DNA from: Candidatus Saccharimonadota bacterium
GTDB lineage: Bacteria; Patescibacteriota; Saccharimonadia; Saccharimonadales; Saccharimonadaceae
Length of the DNA: 64,000 nucleotides
Assembly: GCA_017460065.1 (NCBI GenBank)
Contig: JAFUBT010000006.1
Span: 1 to 64,000 of the forward strand
Direction of reading: 5' to 3'
Shown here: positions 7,308 to 16,847 of the stretch, one piece after another
Layout of the letters: every line of letters begins with the position of its first letter
How positions within the stretch are numbered: position 1 is the stretch's first letter
The notes under the pieces: model-generated
What the model was told of the DNA's origin: nothing
The model's database searches: none
Seen by the model: the letters and a program-made list of their open reading frames with translations, nothing else
Made by a program: the position numbers and the translations under genes

Positions 7308-9695
7308 TTATTTTACAACGATATTGACGAGGTGATTTTGGGCAATGACAATAGTTTTGACTATCTCTTTATCGCCAATGTAATTCTGAACTTTGGGATC
7401 GGACTTAGCAAGCTGCTCGAGCCTAGTAGTATCGTTAGCCTCCTCAACAGGTAACTGAATACGCGAGCGCAGCTTGCCATTAACCTGGACAACCAATTCG
7501 ACCGTATCGGCCTTCAGCTTAGTGGTATCATATACGGGCCACACGTCATCAGACTCGAGCGATTCGAGCATTTCGCAAGCTAAGTGCGGGGCATAAGGCT
7601 TAAGAAGTTTCGCGAGCGTGATTAGATCTTCTTCGTGGGCACCGGTTTTATAGAGCGCATTGACATATTCCATCATTGCGGCGACGGCAGTGTTAAAATC
7701 GGCGCGCTTGGTGTCTTCGGTGACTTTCTTAATGGTGCGATGCCGAATAGTGGTGTTTTCATCTTTTGAATTACGTGCCTTATCAAAACATAACGTCCAA
7801 CAGCGATTCAGAAAACGATAAACACCACCGATGGCTTCGGTGCTCCAAGCGGCATCGAGATTGTAAGGCCCAATAAAGAGCTCATAGGTACGTAAAGTGT
7901 CAGCGCCATATCCCTGGTCAATAACATCGAGTGGGTCGATGACATTGCCTTTAGACTTAGACATTTTCTTACCGTCCGGAGCGTTAATATAGCCGTTGTA
8001 AAGCAAACGCTTGACCGGTTCGCGAAAATCTAGATAGCCTTCGTCAGCGAAGAATTTGCACCAAAAGCGCACATAAAGTAAGTGCGCCACAGCGTGGTCG
8101 CCGCCACAATATATGTCGGTTGGCGCCCAATAATTAACTTTGTCTTTGCCCCAGGCGGCATTTTGGTTGCGTGGATCCGTATAGCGCCATAGATACCAGC
8201 TCGAGCAAGCGTAGCCGTCCAGAGTATCGGTTTCACGCGTCATTTCTTCGCCGTCGATGATGACTGTTTTAAACTCGTCAGATTTAGCGAGCGCGCTCCG
8301 GCCCGATTCGTCGGGGCGATAGTCAGTAACCTTTGGCAAAACTACAGGCAATTGGTCTTCTGGAATAGCGTGGGCGACGCCATTTTTATCGTAGGCGATT
8401 GGAATTGGACACCCCCAGTAGCGTTGGCGCGAGATGAGCCAATCGCGCATTCGATAAGTGACTTTTTTGCGGCCAAGGCCGCGCTCTTCGAGCCAGGCGA
8501 CGATTGCTTCGCGCACATCGGCACTATCTTGACCATTGAAGCGATCTGAATTAACCATTACGCCTTCATCGTGATAGCATCCGGAATCGTCGATAGAATT
8601 TTCGGGTTTTTCGATGACTTTAATAATCGGCAAATCAAATTGTTCCGCAAATTCGTGGTCACGCTCATCGTGGGCGGGTACCGCCATAATTGCACCAGTG
8701 CCATAACCGCTAAGCACATAATCAGCCACCCAGATGGGTATTGGTTCGCCGTTTGCAGGATTGATCGCGTAGGCGCCAGTAAAGACACCTGTTTTTTCCT
8801 TGTTTTCTTGGCGCTCAATTTCGCTTTTCTTGATGGCGGCCTTGCAGTATGCCGCTACCGCGTCACGTGCGTCGTCGCTAACAATGCGGCTGATAATCTC
8901 GTGTTCGGGTGCCAGAACTAAGAAAGTTGCACCGAAGATTGTATCGGGACGAGTCGTAAAAACAGTTAGTTGTTCTTTGGGGTGTTTTGCAATGGCAAAA
9001 TCGATTTCGGCGCCTTCGCTGCGGCCGATCCAGTTCTTTTGCATGGTTTTGATTTTGTCCGGCCAGTCCAGAGAGTCAATCTCGTCCAGTAATTCGTCGG
9101 CGTAGGCGGTGATTTTGAAGAACCATTGCTTCATCTTTTTCTTTTCGACTTCGTGGCCGCACCGCCAACAACAGCCGTTCTCGACTTGTTCATTAGCGAG
9201 GACAGTTTTATCTACAGGGCACCACCATTGATAGTTCTCTGCTTGATAGGCTAGGCCTTTCTTGAAGAGCTGCAAAAAACACCATTGAGTCCATTTGTAG
9301 TATTCGGGGTCGGAAGTATTAATCTCGCGTGACCAGTCAATCGCATAGCCGAGGCGTTTGGCTTGTTTGCGAAAATTAGCAATGTTTGCCTTTGTGACTT
9401 CTTGAGGAGCGGTACCGGTTTTGATAGCGTAATTCTCCGCTGGAAGGCCAAAAGTATCATAGCCGAAAGGCCGTAAAACATTGAGACCATTCTGTGCATA
9501 GAAGCGTGCTAGGCAGTCGACGATAGAAAAATTGCGCACATGCCCAACATGCAGACCTGCCCCCGAGGGATAAGGAAACATCTCGGCGATAAACATTTTC
9601 GGCTGCCCGTTATTCTCTTTGGCGACAAAAGGCTGTTCTTTTTCCCAGCGCTCTTGCCATTTGGCTTCGATTTTTAATGGATCATAATGGCTCAT
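7308..9695 (-). CDS. leuS: Leucyl-tRNA synthetase
   Basis: 795 residues, near the bacterial norm (about 800-870). Class I motifs are present: HIGH-like 'PYPSGAGLHVGHVRNFS' near residue 45 and 'KKMSKSKGNVIDP' near 580. The CP1 editing region includes 'TTRPDTIFGATFLVLAPEH' and 'GTGAIMAVPAHDERD', consistent with hydrolysis of mischarged tRNA-Leu. The start ATG at 9695 lacks an SD but lies 9 bases after a TATAAT box, so it is probably translated from a nearly leaderless mRNA. The stop is only a few bases from the convergent sortase stop, with no clear terminator between them. Confidence 0.97.
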   Translation of the reverse strand: MSHYDPLKIEAKWQERWEKEQPFVAKENNGQPKMFIAEMFPYPSGAGLHVGHVRNFSIVDCLARFYAQNGLNVLRPFGYDTFGLPAENYAIKTGTAPQEVTKANIANFRKQAKRLGYAIDWSREINTSDPEYYKWTQWCFLQLFKKGLAYQAENYQWWCPVDKTVLANEQVENGCCWRCGHEVEKKKMKQWFFKITAYADELLDEIDSLDWPDKIKTMQKNWIGRSEGAEIDFAIAKHPKEQLTVFTTRPDTIFGATFLVLAPEHEIISRIVSDDARDAVAAYCKAAIKKSEIERQENKEKTGVFTGAYAINPANGEPIPIWVADYVLSGYGTGAIMAVPAHDERDHEFAEQFDLPIIKVIEKPENSIDDSGCYHDEGVMVNSDRFNGQDSADVREAIVAWLEERGLGRKKVTYRMRDWLISRQRYWGCPIPIAYDKNGVAHAIPEDQLPVVLPKVTDYRPDESGRSALAKSDEFKTVIIDGEEMTRETDTLDGYACSSWYLWRYTDPRNQNAAWGKDKVNYWAPTDIYCGGDHAVAHLLYVRFWCKFFADEGYLDFREPVKRLLYNGYINAPDGKKMSKSKGNVIDPLDVIDQGYGADTLRTYELFIGPYNLDAAWSTEAIGGVYRFLNRCWTLCFDKARNSKDENTTIRHRTIKKVTEDTKRADFNTAVAAMMEYVNALYKTGAHEEDLITLAKLLKPYAPHLACEMLESLESDDVWPVYDTTKLKADTVELVVQVNGKLRSRIQLPVEEANDTTRLEQLAKSDPKVQNYIGDKEIVKTIVIAQNHLVNIVVK

Positions 9696-9704
9696 AACGC
9701 AATT

Positions 9705-9710
9705 ATTATA
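9705..9710 (-). promoter_or_regulatory. -10 box of leuS
   Basis: Minus-strand TATAAT 9 bases before the ATG, with a weak TTTACG at -35 (17-bp spacing). Near-leaderless arrangement. Confidence 0.55.
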
Positions 9711-9771
9711 TAACAGATTAGAACGAGCGTAAAATGTCTATGTTTAGCCCCAAAAAATGAGCAGTATAGTG

Positions 9772-9777
9772 TATAAT
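9772..9777 (+). promoter_or_regulatory. -10 box of the penicillin-binding protein gene
   Basis: TATAAT lies 8 bases before the ATG at 9786. No convincing -35 and no Shine-Dalgarno. Confidence 0.55.
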
Positions 9778-9785
9778 ATTTTAGT

Positions 9786-12494
9786 ATGGCAAAGGAAAAA
9801 ACTGCGAAAAAAGCCAAAGCCTCCTCTATTAAGAAGGCTGCGGTGCGTAAGCGCATCCAGCGCAAGAAGAGCTCAAATAAGAGCGGTATGAGTTTATATT
9901 CTAATTTAGCGTACAAGAAACGCGTCAAGGACGACGAGCGTTCACGCAAAAAGGCCGAGGAGCTAGCAAAGCTCCCCAAGAACCCAGTATTACGCTTTTT
10001 TGCTCGCCTACGCCCAGACCGTGTATTTAAGGCAATTTTTTCGAAGTCTGGCTTATTATTTATTCTCAAGTTTGTCGCAGCATGTTTCCTAATTGGCGTC
10101 ATCGCCATCGGTGGTTTATTCCTTTACTACAAAAAAGATCTCTCAGAAATCGATCCGGTTGAGCTGGCGAATCGCGTCCAGGACACCGTCAATACTTATC
10201 TCGACCGTAACGGCGAATTACTTTGGGAAGATAAAGGTAGCGGCGATTACCGTTTGGTGGTTGACGGTGGCGATATCTCGACCTATATGCGCCAGGCGAC
10301 CGTGGCAATCGAGGACAAGAATTTCTACAACCATATTGGCATTGATTTGGGGGCGATTGGGCGAGCGGCCTATGTAACCCTGATTAAGCATGGTGCCGTA
10401 CAGGGTGGTTCAACTTTGACACAGCAACTGATTAAGCAGGTTTATTTCTCCGACGAGGCCGGCGATCGCACCGTAAGCGGCTTACCGCGCAAGATTAAGG
10501 AGATGATTCTAGCCATCGAAATCGAGAAAATGTACGACAAAGAGCAAATTATTACGCTCTATCTGAACCAGTCACCGTATGGCGGTCGGCGTAATGGAGT
10601 AGAGAGCGCCGCACGCACGTATTTTGGTAAAAGCGCCAAAGATCTCGACTTGGCAGAATCTGCCCTGTTGGCCGCTATCCCAAACAATCCGGCCGTGTTG
10701 AATCCATATAATACCGCTGGCAACGAAGCTTTAATCTCGCGCCAGCGCAAAGTTATTAATTCAATGGCCGAAATGGGCTATATTAGCGAAGACCAGGCCA
10801 AGGAGGCTATCGCCGTCGATATCATGGATCGCGTTTTGCCAGAATCTGATCAATATGACGACATGAAAGCTCCGTGGTTCGTCCTAGAAGTGAAGTCGCA
10901 ATTAGAGGCTAAATTCGGCATCAAAACTATGCGCGAAGGCGGCTTTACTATCAAAACAACTTTGGACTTACGCGCACAGAATATCGCCGAGGCAGCCGTC
11001 GCAGAAGGGGCTAAGTATTTCTATACCATTAACTCCGACAACGCCACACTAACTTCAGTCGACGTCGAAACTGGTCAGGTGATAGCCATGGTAGGTAGCG
11101 TAGACTGGCACCGTGAAGGCTACGGTCAAGTGAATGCTGCTACCTCGCTACTAGAGCCGGCTTCGTCGATTAAGCCAATCCTCGACTACACCCCGCTATT
11201 TACCGAACGTAGTGGCGTCAATTACGGCCCCGGTTCAATCTTGGTTGATGAGAATATTGACGCCATTTACTGTCGTGGTACGTCTGGCAAATGTAGCGTC
11301 AAGAACGCCTCTGGCCGACATTACGGCAACGTAACCATTCGCCAAGCATTGGCGGGCTCGCTCAACATCCCCGCTATCAAGGCGCTATACATTAACGGCG
11401 TAGACAATAGCCTAGAAATAGCACACGCCTTGGGCGATGTGTCGTATTGCGCGAACGGCGAACTTGCCGGCCTTTCAATGGCGATTGGGGGTGGCTGCTC
11501 CGTACGTCCAGTTGAACACGCCAACGCCTATGCATCCTTGGCACGCGGTGGCACCTACAAGGATCTTGCATACTGGCTAGAAGTGCGCAATTCGAGTGAT
11601 GACATTATCGACTCTTGGCAAGATTCCGAGGGGAAACGCGCCGTAGATCCACAGGTCGCCTATATGACCATGAGTATGTTGACGGACGCCGAGAGTCGCC
11701 GTTTCGTGTTTGGCGGTCTCTCAACGACGGCTGGCTTCTATAGCCGCGACGTTAAATTCGGCGCCAAAACGGGTACTACCGAAAACGGCAACGGCCGCGC
11801 AAAAGACTCTTGGATTATGACCGTGTCGCCCGTGCTGGCAACGGCAATTTGGACCGGTAACCACGACGGCCGTGCGCTATCTGGTGATAGCCATACGGTG
11901 TGCTTCAAGATTAGCGCCGCCTATATGGACGCTGTACACAAACAGGTTTATGGCGAAGACGGCAAGTGGAGTGTTGGCATGGACTTCGAACGTCCAGCCG
12001 GCATCCAGACGCTTACCGTTAACGGCAAGACCGATGTCTGGCCAAGCTGGTACAACAAGAGTAAGTCTGGCATGAAGACCGAAACGATGGTCTTTGACTC
12101 GATTAGTAAAAAGCGTGCAACCGATTGTACCCCACAAGAAACGCGCGTTGAGGTCGGCGTGACGAAAATTATAGATCCAATGACCGGTAACGAAAATGTC
12201 TACGCCAGCGACTACAATCCCAACGAAGATGACGATGTACATCTCTGTGGCGACGCTAAGCCCTCTGTAACAGTACACTATGATGAAGATTCGGGTGAAA
12301 TTTATGGCGAAGCAAGGTTCGGCCGCTACCAATTAGCGAGTTACGAGATATATGTTAACGGAGCCTTAGTGAAGAGCGGCGGGCTGCCGGCTGCTGGCGG
12401 TAAGACCGACACCTATACCGCTTCAGACGAACCGTCTAGTATCACGATCAAAGTGAAGGACGTCGCTGGCTACACCGCGAGCGACTCACGCTAG
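9786..12494 (+). CDS. Class A penicillin-binding protein (transglycosylase/transpeptidase)
   Basis: 902 residues. A very basic cytoplasmic N-terminus (1-80) and one membrane helix (about 92-118) lead to a GT51 glycosyltransferase domain with 'EDKNFYNHIGIDLGAIGRA' and 'GGSTLTQQLIKQ', then a transpeptidase domain with 'EPASSIKP' (SxxK), 'SLNIPA' (SxN) and 'KTGTTE' (KTG). The enzyme polymerises lipid II and crosslinks peptidoglycan on the outer face. The C-terminal 200 residues contain a beta-rich extension. The SxxK motif reads SSIK rather than the usual SSFK. It is a single-gene unit closed by a terminator. Confidence 0.95.
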   Translation: MAKEKTAKKAKASSIKKAAVRKRIQRKKSSNKSGMSLYSNLAYKKRVKDDERSRKKAEELAKLPKNPVLRFFARLRPDRVFKAIFSKSGLLFILKFVAACFLIGVIAIGGLFLYYKKDLSEIDPVELANRVQDTVNTYLDRNGELLWEDKGSGDYRLVVDGGDISTYMRQATVAIEDKNFYNHIGIDLGAIGRAAYVTLIKHGAVQGGSTLTQQLIKQVYFSDEAGDRTVSGLPRKIKEMILAIEIEKMYDKEQIITLYLNQSPYGGRRNGVESAARTYFGKSAKDLDLAESALLAAIPNNPAVLNPYNTAGNEALISRQRKVINSMAEMGYISEDQAKEAIAVDIMDRVLPESDQYDDMKAPWFVLEVKSQLEAKFGIKTMREGGFTIKTTLDLRAQNIAEAAVAEGAKYFYTINSDNATLTSVDVETGQVIAMVGSVDWHREGYGQVNAATSLLEPASSIKPILDYTPLFTERSGVNYGPGSILVDENIDAIYCRGTSGKCSVKNASGRHYGNVTIRQALAGSLNIPAIKALYINGVDNSLEIAHALGDVSYCANGELAGLSMAIGGGCSVRPVEHANAYASLARGGTYKDLAYWLEVRNSSDDIIDSWQDSEGKRAVDPQVAYMTMSMLTDAESRRFVFGGLSTTAGFYSRDVKFGAKTGTTENGNGRAKDSWIMTVSPVLATAIWTGNHDGRALSGDSHTVCFKISAAYMDAVHKQVYGEDGKWSVGMDFERPAGIQTLTVNGKTDVWPSWYNKSKSGMKTETMVFDSISKKRATDCTPQETRVEVGVTKIIDPMTGNENVYASDYNPNEDDDVHLCGDAKPSVTVHYDEDSGEIYGEARFGRYQLASYEIYVNGALVKSGGLPAAGGKTDTYTASDEPSSITIKVKDVAGYTASDSR

Positions 12495-12512
12495 CGAGAT
12501 GTCGTACTTTAC

Positions 12513-12541
12513 AAAAATCCCCACCGTGTGTGGGGATTTTT
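12513..12541. terminator. Bidirectional terminator
   Basis: AAAAATCCCCAC and GTGGGGATTTTT form a strong stem with a 4-5 nt loop. It serves the rightward PBP gene and the leftward PIN-TRAM gene. Confidence 0.9.
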
Positions 12542-12543
12542 AA

Positions 12544-13356
12544 CTAGGATTTGCGTGACTTGCGTGCGCCTTTCTCATTACCAGATTTTGCACCTGATAC
12601 TCCATGCCGTGCACGGCCGCTTTTAGTGATTTTGGCCTTCGTCGTTTTCGTCGACGGCTTAGCGATTTTGGCGAACATCATGCGGCCAGCTGCAGTTTGC
12701 AGATAACGCTCAAATATAATGTCTATACGCTGATTGGTGCCAGCATAACGTTCGGCGTCATCGACCACAATCATCGTCCCATCTGGTAAGTATGCGAGCC
12801 CCTGTTTAGGATTACTACCAACGCTGATGATCTTAACATTGAGTTTATCGCCAGGCAGATATTCGCTGCGTAAGCCCTGTGCGAGATCGTTCACGGTGAT
12901 AACATCAATAAGCTCAGTGGCAGCAACTTTAGCGAGATTATAGTCGTTCGTCATGATAATGCCGCGATATTCCCTGGCTAACTCGATTAAACATTCATCG
13001 ACTTTACCACGTTGGTTACCTTCCGTGAAGATGCTTACTTCGGATAATTCAATACGCTCTAGTTCGTTAGCCACATCAAGCCCATAACGAGCACGGGTAC
13101 GCTTTTCGGAATCGTTGCCGTCAGCCAGAAGTTGCAGCTCTCGGATCACACAGCGAGGAATCAGTACGTCATCGCCGAGAAAACCGGCTTTGGCAACTGA
13201 TAAAATACGGCCATCCATCAAAATTGAAGTGTCGACGAAAACCTTGCGACGGGGGTGTCTGGCGCTTTTGATTTTCTGACCAACAAAAGTCTTAACGGTC
13301 ATAGCGCTAGTTTCGACAAAAATAGTCAATAAAACAATCGTTGAAAATAAATCCAT
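12544..13356 (-). CDS. PIN-TRAM domain ribonuclease-like protein
   Basis: 270 residues. A short hydrophobic N-terminal segment (about 5-20) precedes a PIN domain beginning 'RKVFVDTSILMDGRI', with further acidic active-site residues in 'KVDECLIELA' and 'IIMTNDYNLAKVA'. A TRAM domain follows ('GDKLNVKIISVGSNPKQGLAY'), then a basic K/R/S tail. This is the YacL-type arrangement; PIN domains are Mg2+-dependent RNases and TRAM binds RNA, but the cellular substrate is unknown. A strong promoter places transcription start at or next to the ATG. Confidence 0.88.
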   Translation of the reverse strand: MDLFSTIVLLTIFVETSAMTVKTFVGQKIKSARHPRRKVFVDTSILMDGRILSVAKAGFLGDDVLIPRCVIRELQLLADGNDSEKRTRARYGLDVANELERIELSEVSIFTEGNQRGKVDECLIELAREYRGIIMTNDYNLAKVAATELIDVITVNDLAQGLRSEYLPGDKLNVKIISVGSNPKQGLAYLPDGTMIVVDDAERYAGTNQRIDIIFERYLQTAAGRMMFAKIAKPSTKTTKAKITKSGRARHGVSGAKSGNEKGARKSRKS

Positions 13357-13364
13357 GTCTGTAT

Positions 13365-13393
13365 ATTATATCACACTTTTGCTTATTTTTCAA
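13365..13393 (-). promoter_or_regulatory. Promoter of the PIN-TRAM gene, leaderless
   Basis: -35 TTGAAA (13388-13393), 17-bp spacer containing TGA just before -10 TATAAT (13365-13370). Only 8 bases separate the -10 box from the ATG, so the mRNA would have a 1-2 nt leader. Confidence 0.8.
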
Positions 13394-13437
13394 GAATACA
13401 TAAGGTTGGCAGGGAACAATGGATTACGCTGACGGCT

Positions 13438-14346
13438 TCAATCGAGTTCCGCAATCGCATCTTTGAGGACCTGGATGCTATACTGCAGTTTTCCCTGCTC
13501 ACCATCTGATAAACGGAGGCCAATCCGCCGGATTACCCCGTCTGAGCCAAGCACAGCTGGAAAACCGTTGTAAGTGCCACTAAATTCATCGTAGTTGCTG
13601 ACCGGTAAAATACGCCGCTCGTCATTCAGGATGCAATTCGTAATTGATGCGAGGCAGCTGCCAATGCCGTAATATGTCGCGCCCTTCTTCTCGATAATCG
13701 TATAAGCTTCTTTGCGAGCATAATCCTCAATTTCGCTCAGCTCGTGGCCAGAAATGAGATCCGAAAGCGGTTGACCGCCAGCATTGGCGCAACTCCAGAG
13801 TGCAAATTCACTGTCGCCATGCTCGCCAACTTGATAAGCGTGGACATTCTTGGGGTTAATATGAAGTTTTTGCGACACGCGATAACGTAGGCGCGACGAA
13901 TCAAGCACGGTGCCAGAGCCGATGACATGTTCGTGCGGCAGACCAGAATAACGCCAAGTCAGATAGGTCATCACGTCCATCGGATTGCTGGCGACTAGGA
14001 ATATGCCATTGAAGCCAGCGGCCATAATCTGGGCGATCATATCTTTAAAAATAGCAGCGTTTTTCTTCAGTAAATCCATCCGCGATTCACCTGGTTTTTG
14101 CGGTGCACCAGCGGTAATTACTATTAGGTCGCAGTCACCAGCATCGGCGTATGAGCCATCGGTGATTTTAAGATAACTGGGCGAGACCGTGAGCGCATCG
14201 CGCAGGTCAATCGCCTCGCCTTCTGCATCATCGGTGTTAATATCCACTAAAACCAGTTCGTTAACGGCGGTACGCTGGTGGACCAGGGCGTAGGCATAGC
14301 TCATTCCCACATTACCAGTCCCCACTACCATCACTTTGTTCGACAT
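13438..14346 (-). CDS. ldh: L-lactate dehydrogenase
   Basis: 302 residues. The Rossmann motif 'VMVVGTGNVGMSYAYAL' starts the NAD-binding domain; 'GAPQKPGESRMDLL' holds the substrate-loop Gln and Arg that favour lactate over malate; 'QVGEHGDSEFALWS' contains the catalytic His. The enzyme reduces pyruvate to L-lactate and regenerates NAD+, consistent with a fermentative lifestyle. The ATG is preceded by AAAGGGG and a TGC-TAAAAT promoter about 35 bases upstream. Confidence 0.95.
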   Translation of the reverse strand: MSNKVMVVGTGNVGMSYAYALVHQRTAVNELVLVDINTDDAEGEAIDLRDALTVSPSYLKITDGSYADAGDCDLIVITAGAPQKPGESRMDLLKKNAAIFKDMIAQIMAAGFNGIFLVASNPMDVMTYLTWRYSGLPHEHVIGSGTVLDSSRLRYRVSQKLHINPKNVHAYQVGEHGDSEFALWSCANAGGQPLSDLISGHELSEIEDYARKEAYTIIEKKGATYYGIGSCLASITNCILNDERRILPVSNYDEFSGTYNGFPAVLGSDGVIRRIGLRLSDGEQGKLQYSIQVLKDAIAELD

Positions 14347-14380
14347 TGCGTTTTGATGCCCCTTTCGTTTATCTTTATAT

Positions 14381-14389
14381 ATTTTAGCA
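14381..14389 (-). promoter_or_regulatory. Extended -10 promoter of ldh
   Basis: Minus-strand TGC-TAAAAT. The start of transcription near 14374 gives a leader of about 28 nt containing the AAAGGGG ribosome binding site. Confidence 0.55.
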
Positions 14390-14406
14390 TAAACGAAGTT
14401 TCGGCT

Positions 14407-15195
14407 CTATAACAAAACCCAGCGCGTTGCGCCACAAGGCCGCACTAGCCCGCGCAACTCCAGTAGAGTCATCTGCTGGTTAAATTCTGCAACGGACAGG
14501 CCAGCACAATACCCTAGTATCTCGTCCGAAGACTGGAGGCCCGCCGTCATAGCGGCAATGATGTCTTGAGCGGACCGAGCCATTCCTGCAAGTTTCTTGG
14601 TGCGGCTATCTTGACGGCCGTCTGTACCGCCAGTAAGATCTTGAACAAAATTATCAATGCTAATCAGCGGCTGCGCGCCGTCGAGAATAAGCCGGTTACA
14701 TCCTTCCGAAAGCGGCCGCGTGATATCGCCTGGGATAGCATAGACGTCTTTGCCCTGGTCAAGCGCCGCAGCAGCGGTTGATTGCGTGCCAGAACGCGCC
14801 GCGGCTTCTACTACAACTAAAACGTCAGCTAGCCCAGAAATGATCCGATTACGCTGCGCAAAGCACCAGTTATAAGTTTCTACCGAGGGGGGCCATTCAG
14901 ACAATATCGCGCCACGCTCCAAGATGCGCTCTGCGAGACGATAATGAGCCTTGGGGTAGATATTGTCAATGGCGGTTCCCAGTACAGCAACGGTAATGCC
15001 GCCAGCGTCCAGACAACCCCGGTGCGCGCAGGAATCAATACCATAGGCAAGACCACTCACGACAATCACACCATACTGTGCCAACTCAAAAGCTAGCCGA
15101 TAGGCGATATTCTCACCATGTGAAGTGCAGCGGCGAGCGCCGACAATTGCGACAACTTTTGTTCCTACACGACGCTGCGGTAGCTGTCCCTGCAT
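14407..15195 (-). CDS. dprA: DNA processing protein DprA
   Basis: 262 residues. The Rossmann-like DprA domain is clear from 'VAIVGARRCTSHGENIA', 'VVSGLAYGIDSCAH' and 'AQRNRIISGLADVLVVVEA'. A winged-helix-like C-terminus (about 210-262) follows. The N-terminal SAM-like domain of longer DprA proteins (about 360 residues) is absent. DprA binds incoming single-stranded DNA and loads RecA during natural transformation. Stops 60 bp upstream of ldh's neighbour region; no SD is obvious, so the start is moderately certain. Confidence 0.92.
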   Translation of the reverse strand: MQGQLPQRRVGTKVVAIVGARRCTSHGENIAYRLAFELAQYGVIVVSGLAYGIDSCAHRGCLDAGGITVAVLGTAIDNIYPKAHYRLAERILERGAILSEWPPSVETYNWCFAQRNRIISGLADVLVVVEAAARSGTQSTAAAALDQGKDVYAIPGDITRPLSEGCNRLILDGAQPLISIDNFVQDLTGGTDGRQDSRTKKLAGMARSAQDIIAAMTAGLQSSDEILGYCAGLSVAEFNQQMTLLELRGLVRPCGATRWVLL

Positions 15196-15332
15196 TCATA
15201 GATTATGAACGGCTGGCGTAATGCCTTCATTGCTGAGCGGCATAAGAAAACTGTGATTAAGCTGACATTTTTGACACTGCATAGCCCAATCATAGCCTAT
15301 CTAGCAATAACTAAAAGCATAAGTATGAAGTT

Positions 15333-16763
15333 TTACTCTTCGCGACGCATCGGGGGGAATGGCACCCCTTCGCGCGCAGACACCCCCTCAAAGAGCCAGA
15401 AATTGCGCTCGGAATTACCCCAACCACAAGTTGGCGGCATGCCGTACTCGAGCATTTCGACAAAGTCCATATCGAGCATCTGAGCCTCATTATCCCCGGC
15501 GTCACGCATGGCCTGCTGTCGCTGGAAGCGCTCTAGTTGGTCTAACGGGTCGTTCAGCTCGGAGAACCCGTTCCCCATCTCGGTGCCAAAAATCACTGGA
15601 TGGAAACGCTCCGTAACGCGTGGATCGGCAGCGTGTTTTTTAGCGAGCGGTGACAGTTCGACCGGCTCGTGGATTAACCAATATGGCCCTGCGGAGTTCT
15701 TACGGATAATCTTCCAAAGATAATCTAACAAACGCGAAGCTTGGGCGGTTTCGTCGAATTTAACGCGATGCTCGCGCAAAATAGCCTTAATCTGGTCAAG
15801 ATCTGGATTGAATACATCGACATTAAAATTCTGACGAATAATATCCGCAAAAGTAATGCGCGGCCATTCGCAATCTAAGTCGACTTTCATACCGGCATGC
15901 TCAAACTGCAAAGTCCCCCAGGTTTCTTTGCAGACGTATTTAATCATCTCTTCGTACAGCGCCATCCCCTCTTCGTAGTCTTGGTAGGCGGCGTAGGACT
16001 CCATAGCGACGTGCTCCGGCAAATGTTCCTCATCCATACCCTCGTTGCGGAAACGCGGACCGATGTCGTAAACACGTTCATACCCACCACCAATTAAACG
16101 CTTGAGCGGCAATTCGTGCGAAATGCGGAGGTAGAAATCTTGGTTCAGAGCGTCCATATGCGTCACAAAGGGGTTAGCATCGGCGCCACCAGTCGTGACC
16201 TCAAGGACAGGAATATTGATCTCGATAAAACCGTGGTCGTTCAAAAATTGGCGCGTGGCCGTCCAGAATTTTGAACGACGAATAAAACGCTGCCGTACTT
16301 CGTCATTGACCGCCATGTCAACATAGCGACGGCGCAGGCGCTCTTCTTTATTCGTGAATCCATCACGCCCCGGCAGCGGCCGTAAAGCTTTCGTTAAGAT
16401 GCGCGGCTGCTCACAAAAGACGGAAATTTCACCGGTTTTGGTGCGTCCGACTGGGCCGGCTGCTTCAAGAAAATCACCCGTGTCGAGTTTTTTAGTAAAC
16501 TTAGCGGCGTCATCCTTGAGAAAAATCTGGATTTGGCCCGAATCGTCGGCAATAACTACGAAGGCTAACTTACCAAAACTACGGATACTGAGAATCCGCC
16601 CAGCTACACAAACGGCTTGTTCGGCATATTGATCATAACTCTGCAAAATATCGCCAATTTTAGTATTGCGATTCGAATGGGCCGGATAAGGATCTATTCC
16701 CTCGGCGCGCAGTTCGTTTAATTTGCGAATTCTTTCATCGCGAAAATCTTTCAGAGTTGCCAT
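15333..16763 (-). CDS. lysS: Lysyl-tRNA synthetase, class II
   Basis: 476 residues. The OB-fold anticodon-binding domain (about 50-155) is followed by the class II core with 'FIEINIPVLEVTTGGADANP' and motif 2 'VYDIGPRFRNEGMDEEHLPE'. Motif 3 keeps 'GMPPT' but continues CGWGNSERNFW instead of the common GxGIGIDRL; the Arg is retained. The protein stops 25 residues after that motif. It charges tRNA-Lys in the cytoplasm. Start ATG at 16763 has no SD; a TGT-TATGCT sequence 7 bases upstream suggests a leaderless start. Confidence 0.94.
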   Translation of the reverse strand: MATLKDFRDERIRKLNELRAEGIDPYPAHSNRNTKIGDILQSYDQYAEQAVCVAGRILSIRSFGKLAFVVIADDSGQIQIFLKDDAAKFTKKLDTGDFLEAAGPVGRTKTGEISVFCEQPRILTKALRPLPGRDGFTNKEERLRRRYVDMAVNDEVRQRFIRRSKFWTATRQFLNDHGFIEINIPVLEVTTGGADANPFVTHMDALNQDFYLRISHELPLKRLIGGGYERVYDIGPRFRNEGMDEEHLPEHVAMESYAAYQDYEEGMALYEEMIKYVCKETWGTLQFEHAGMKVDLDCEWPRITFADIIRQNFNVDVFNPDLDQIKAILREHRVKFDETAQASRLLDYLWKIIRKNSAGPYWLIHEPVELSPLAKKHAADPRVTERFHPVIFGTEMGNGFSELNDPLDQLERFQRQQAMRDAGDNEAQMLDMDFVEMLEYGMPPTCGWGNSERNFWLFEGVSAREGVPFPPMRREE

Positions 16764-16847
16764 GGTTCATAGCATAACACCTTTTCGGCGATAAGTCGAG
16801 CCAGCAAAAAACACTACAGCTGATGGGATTGTTGCGATAAGCTTGTT

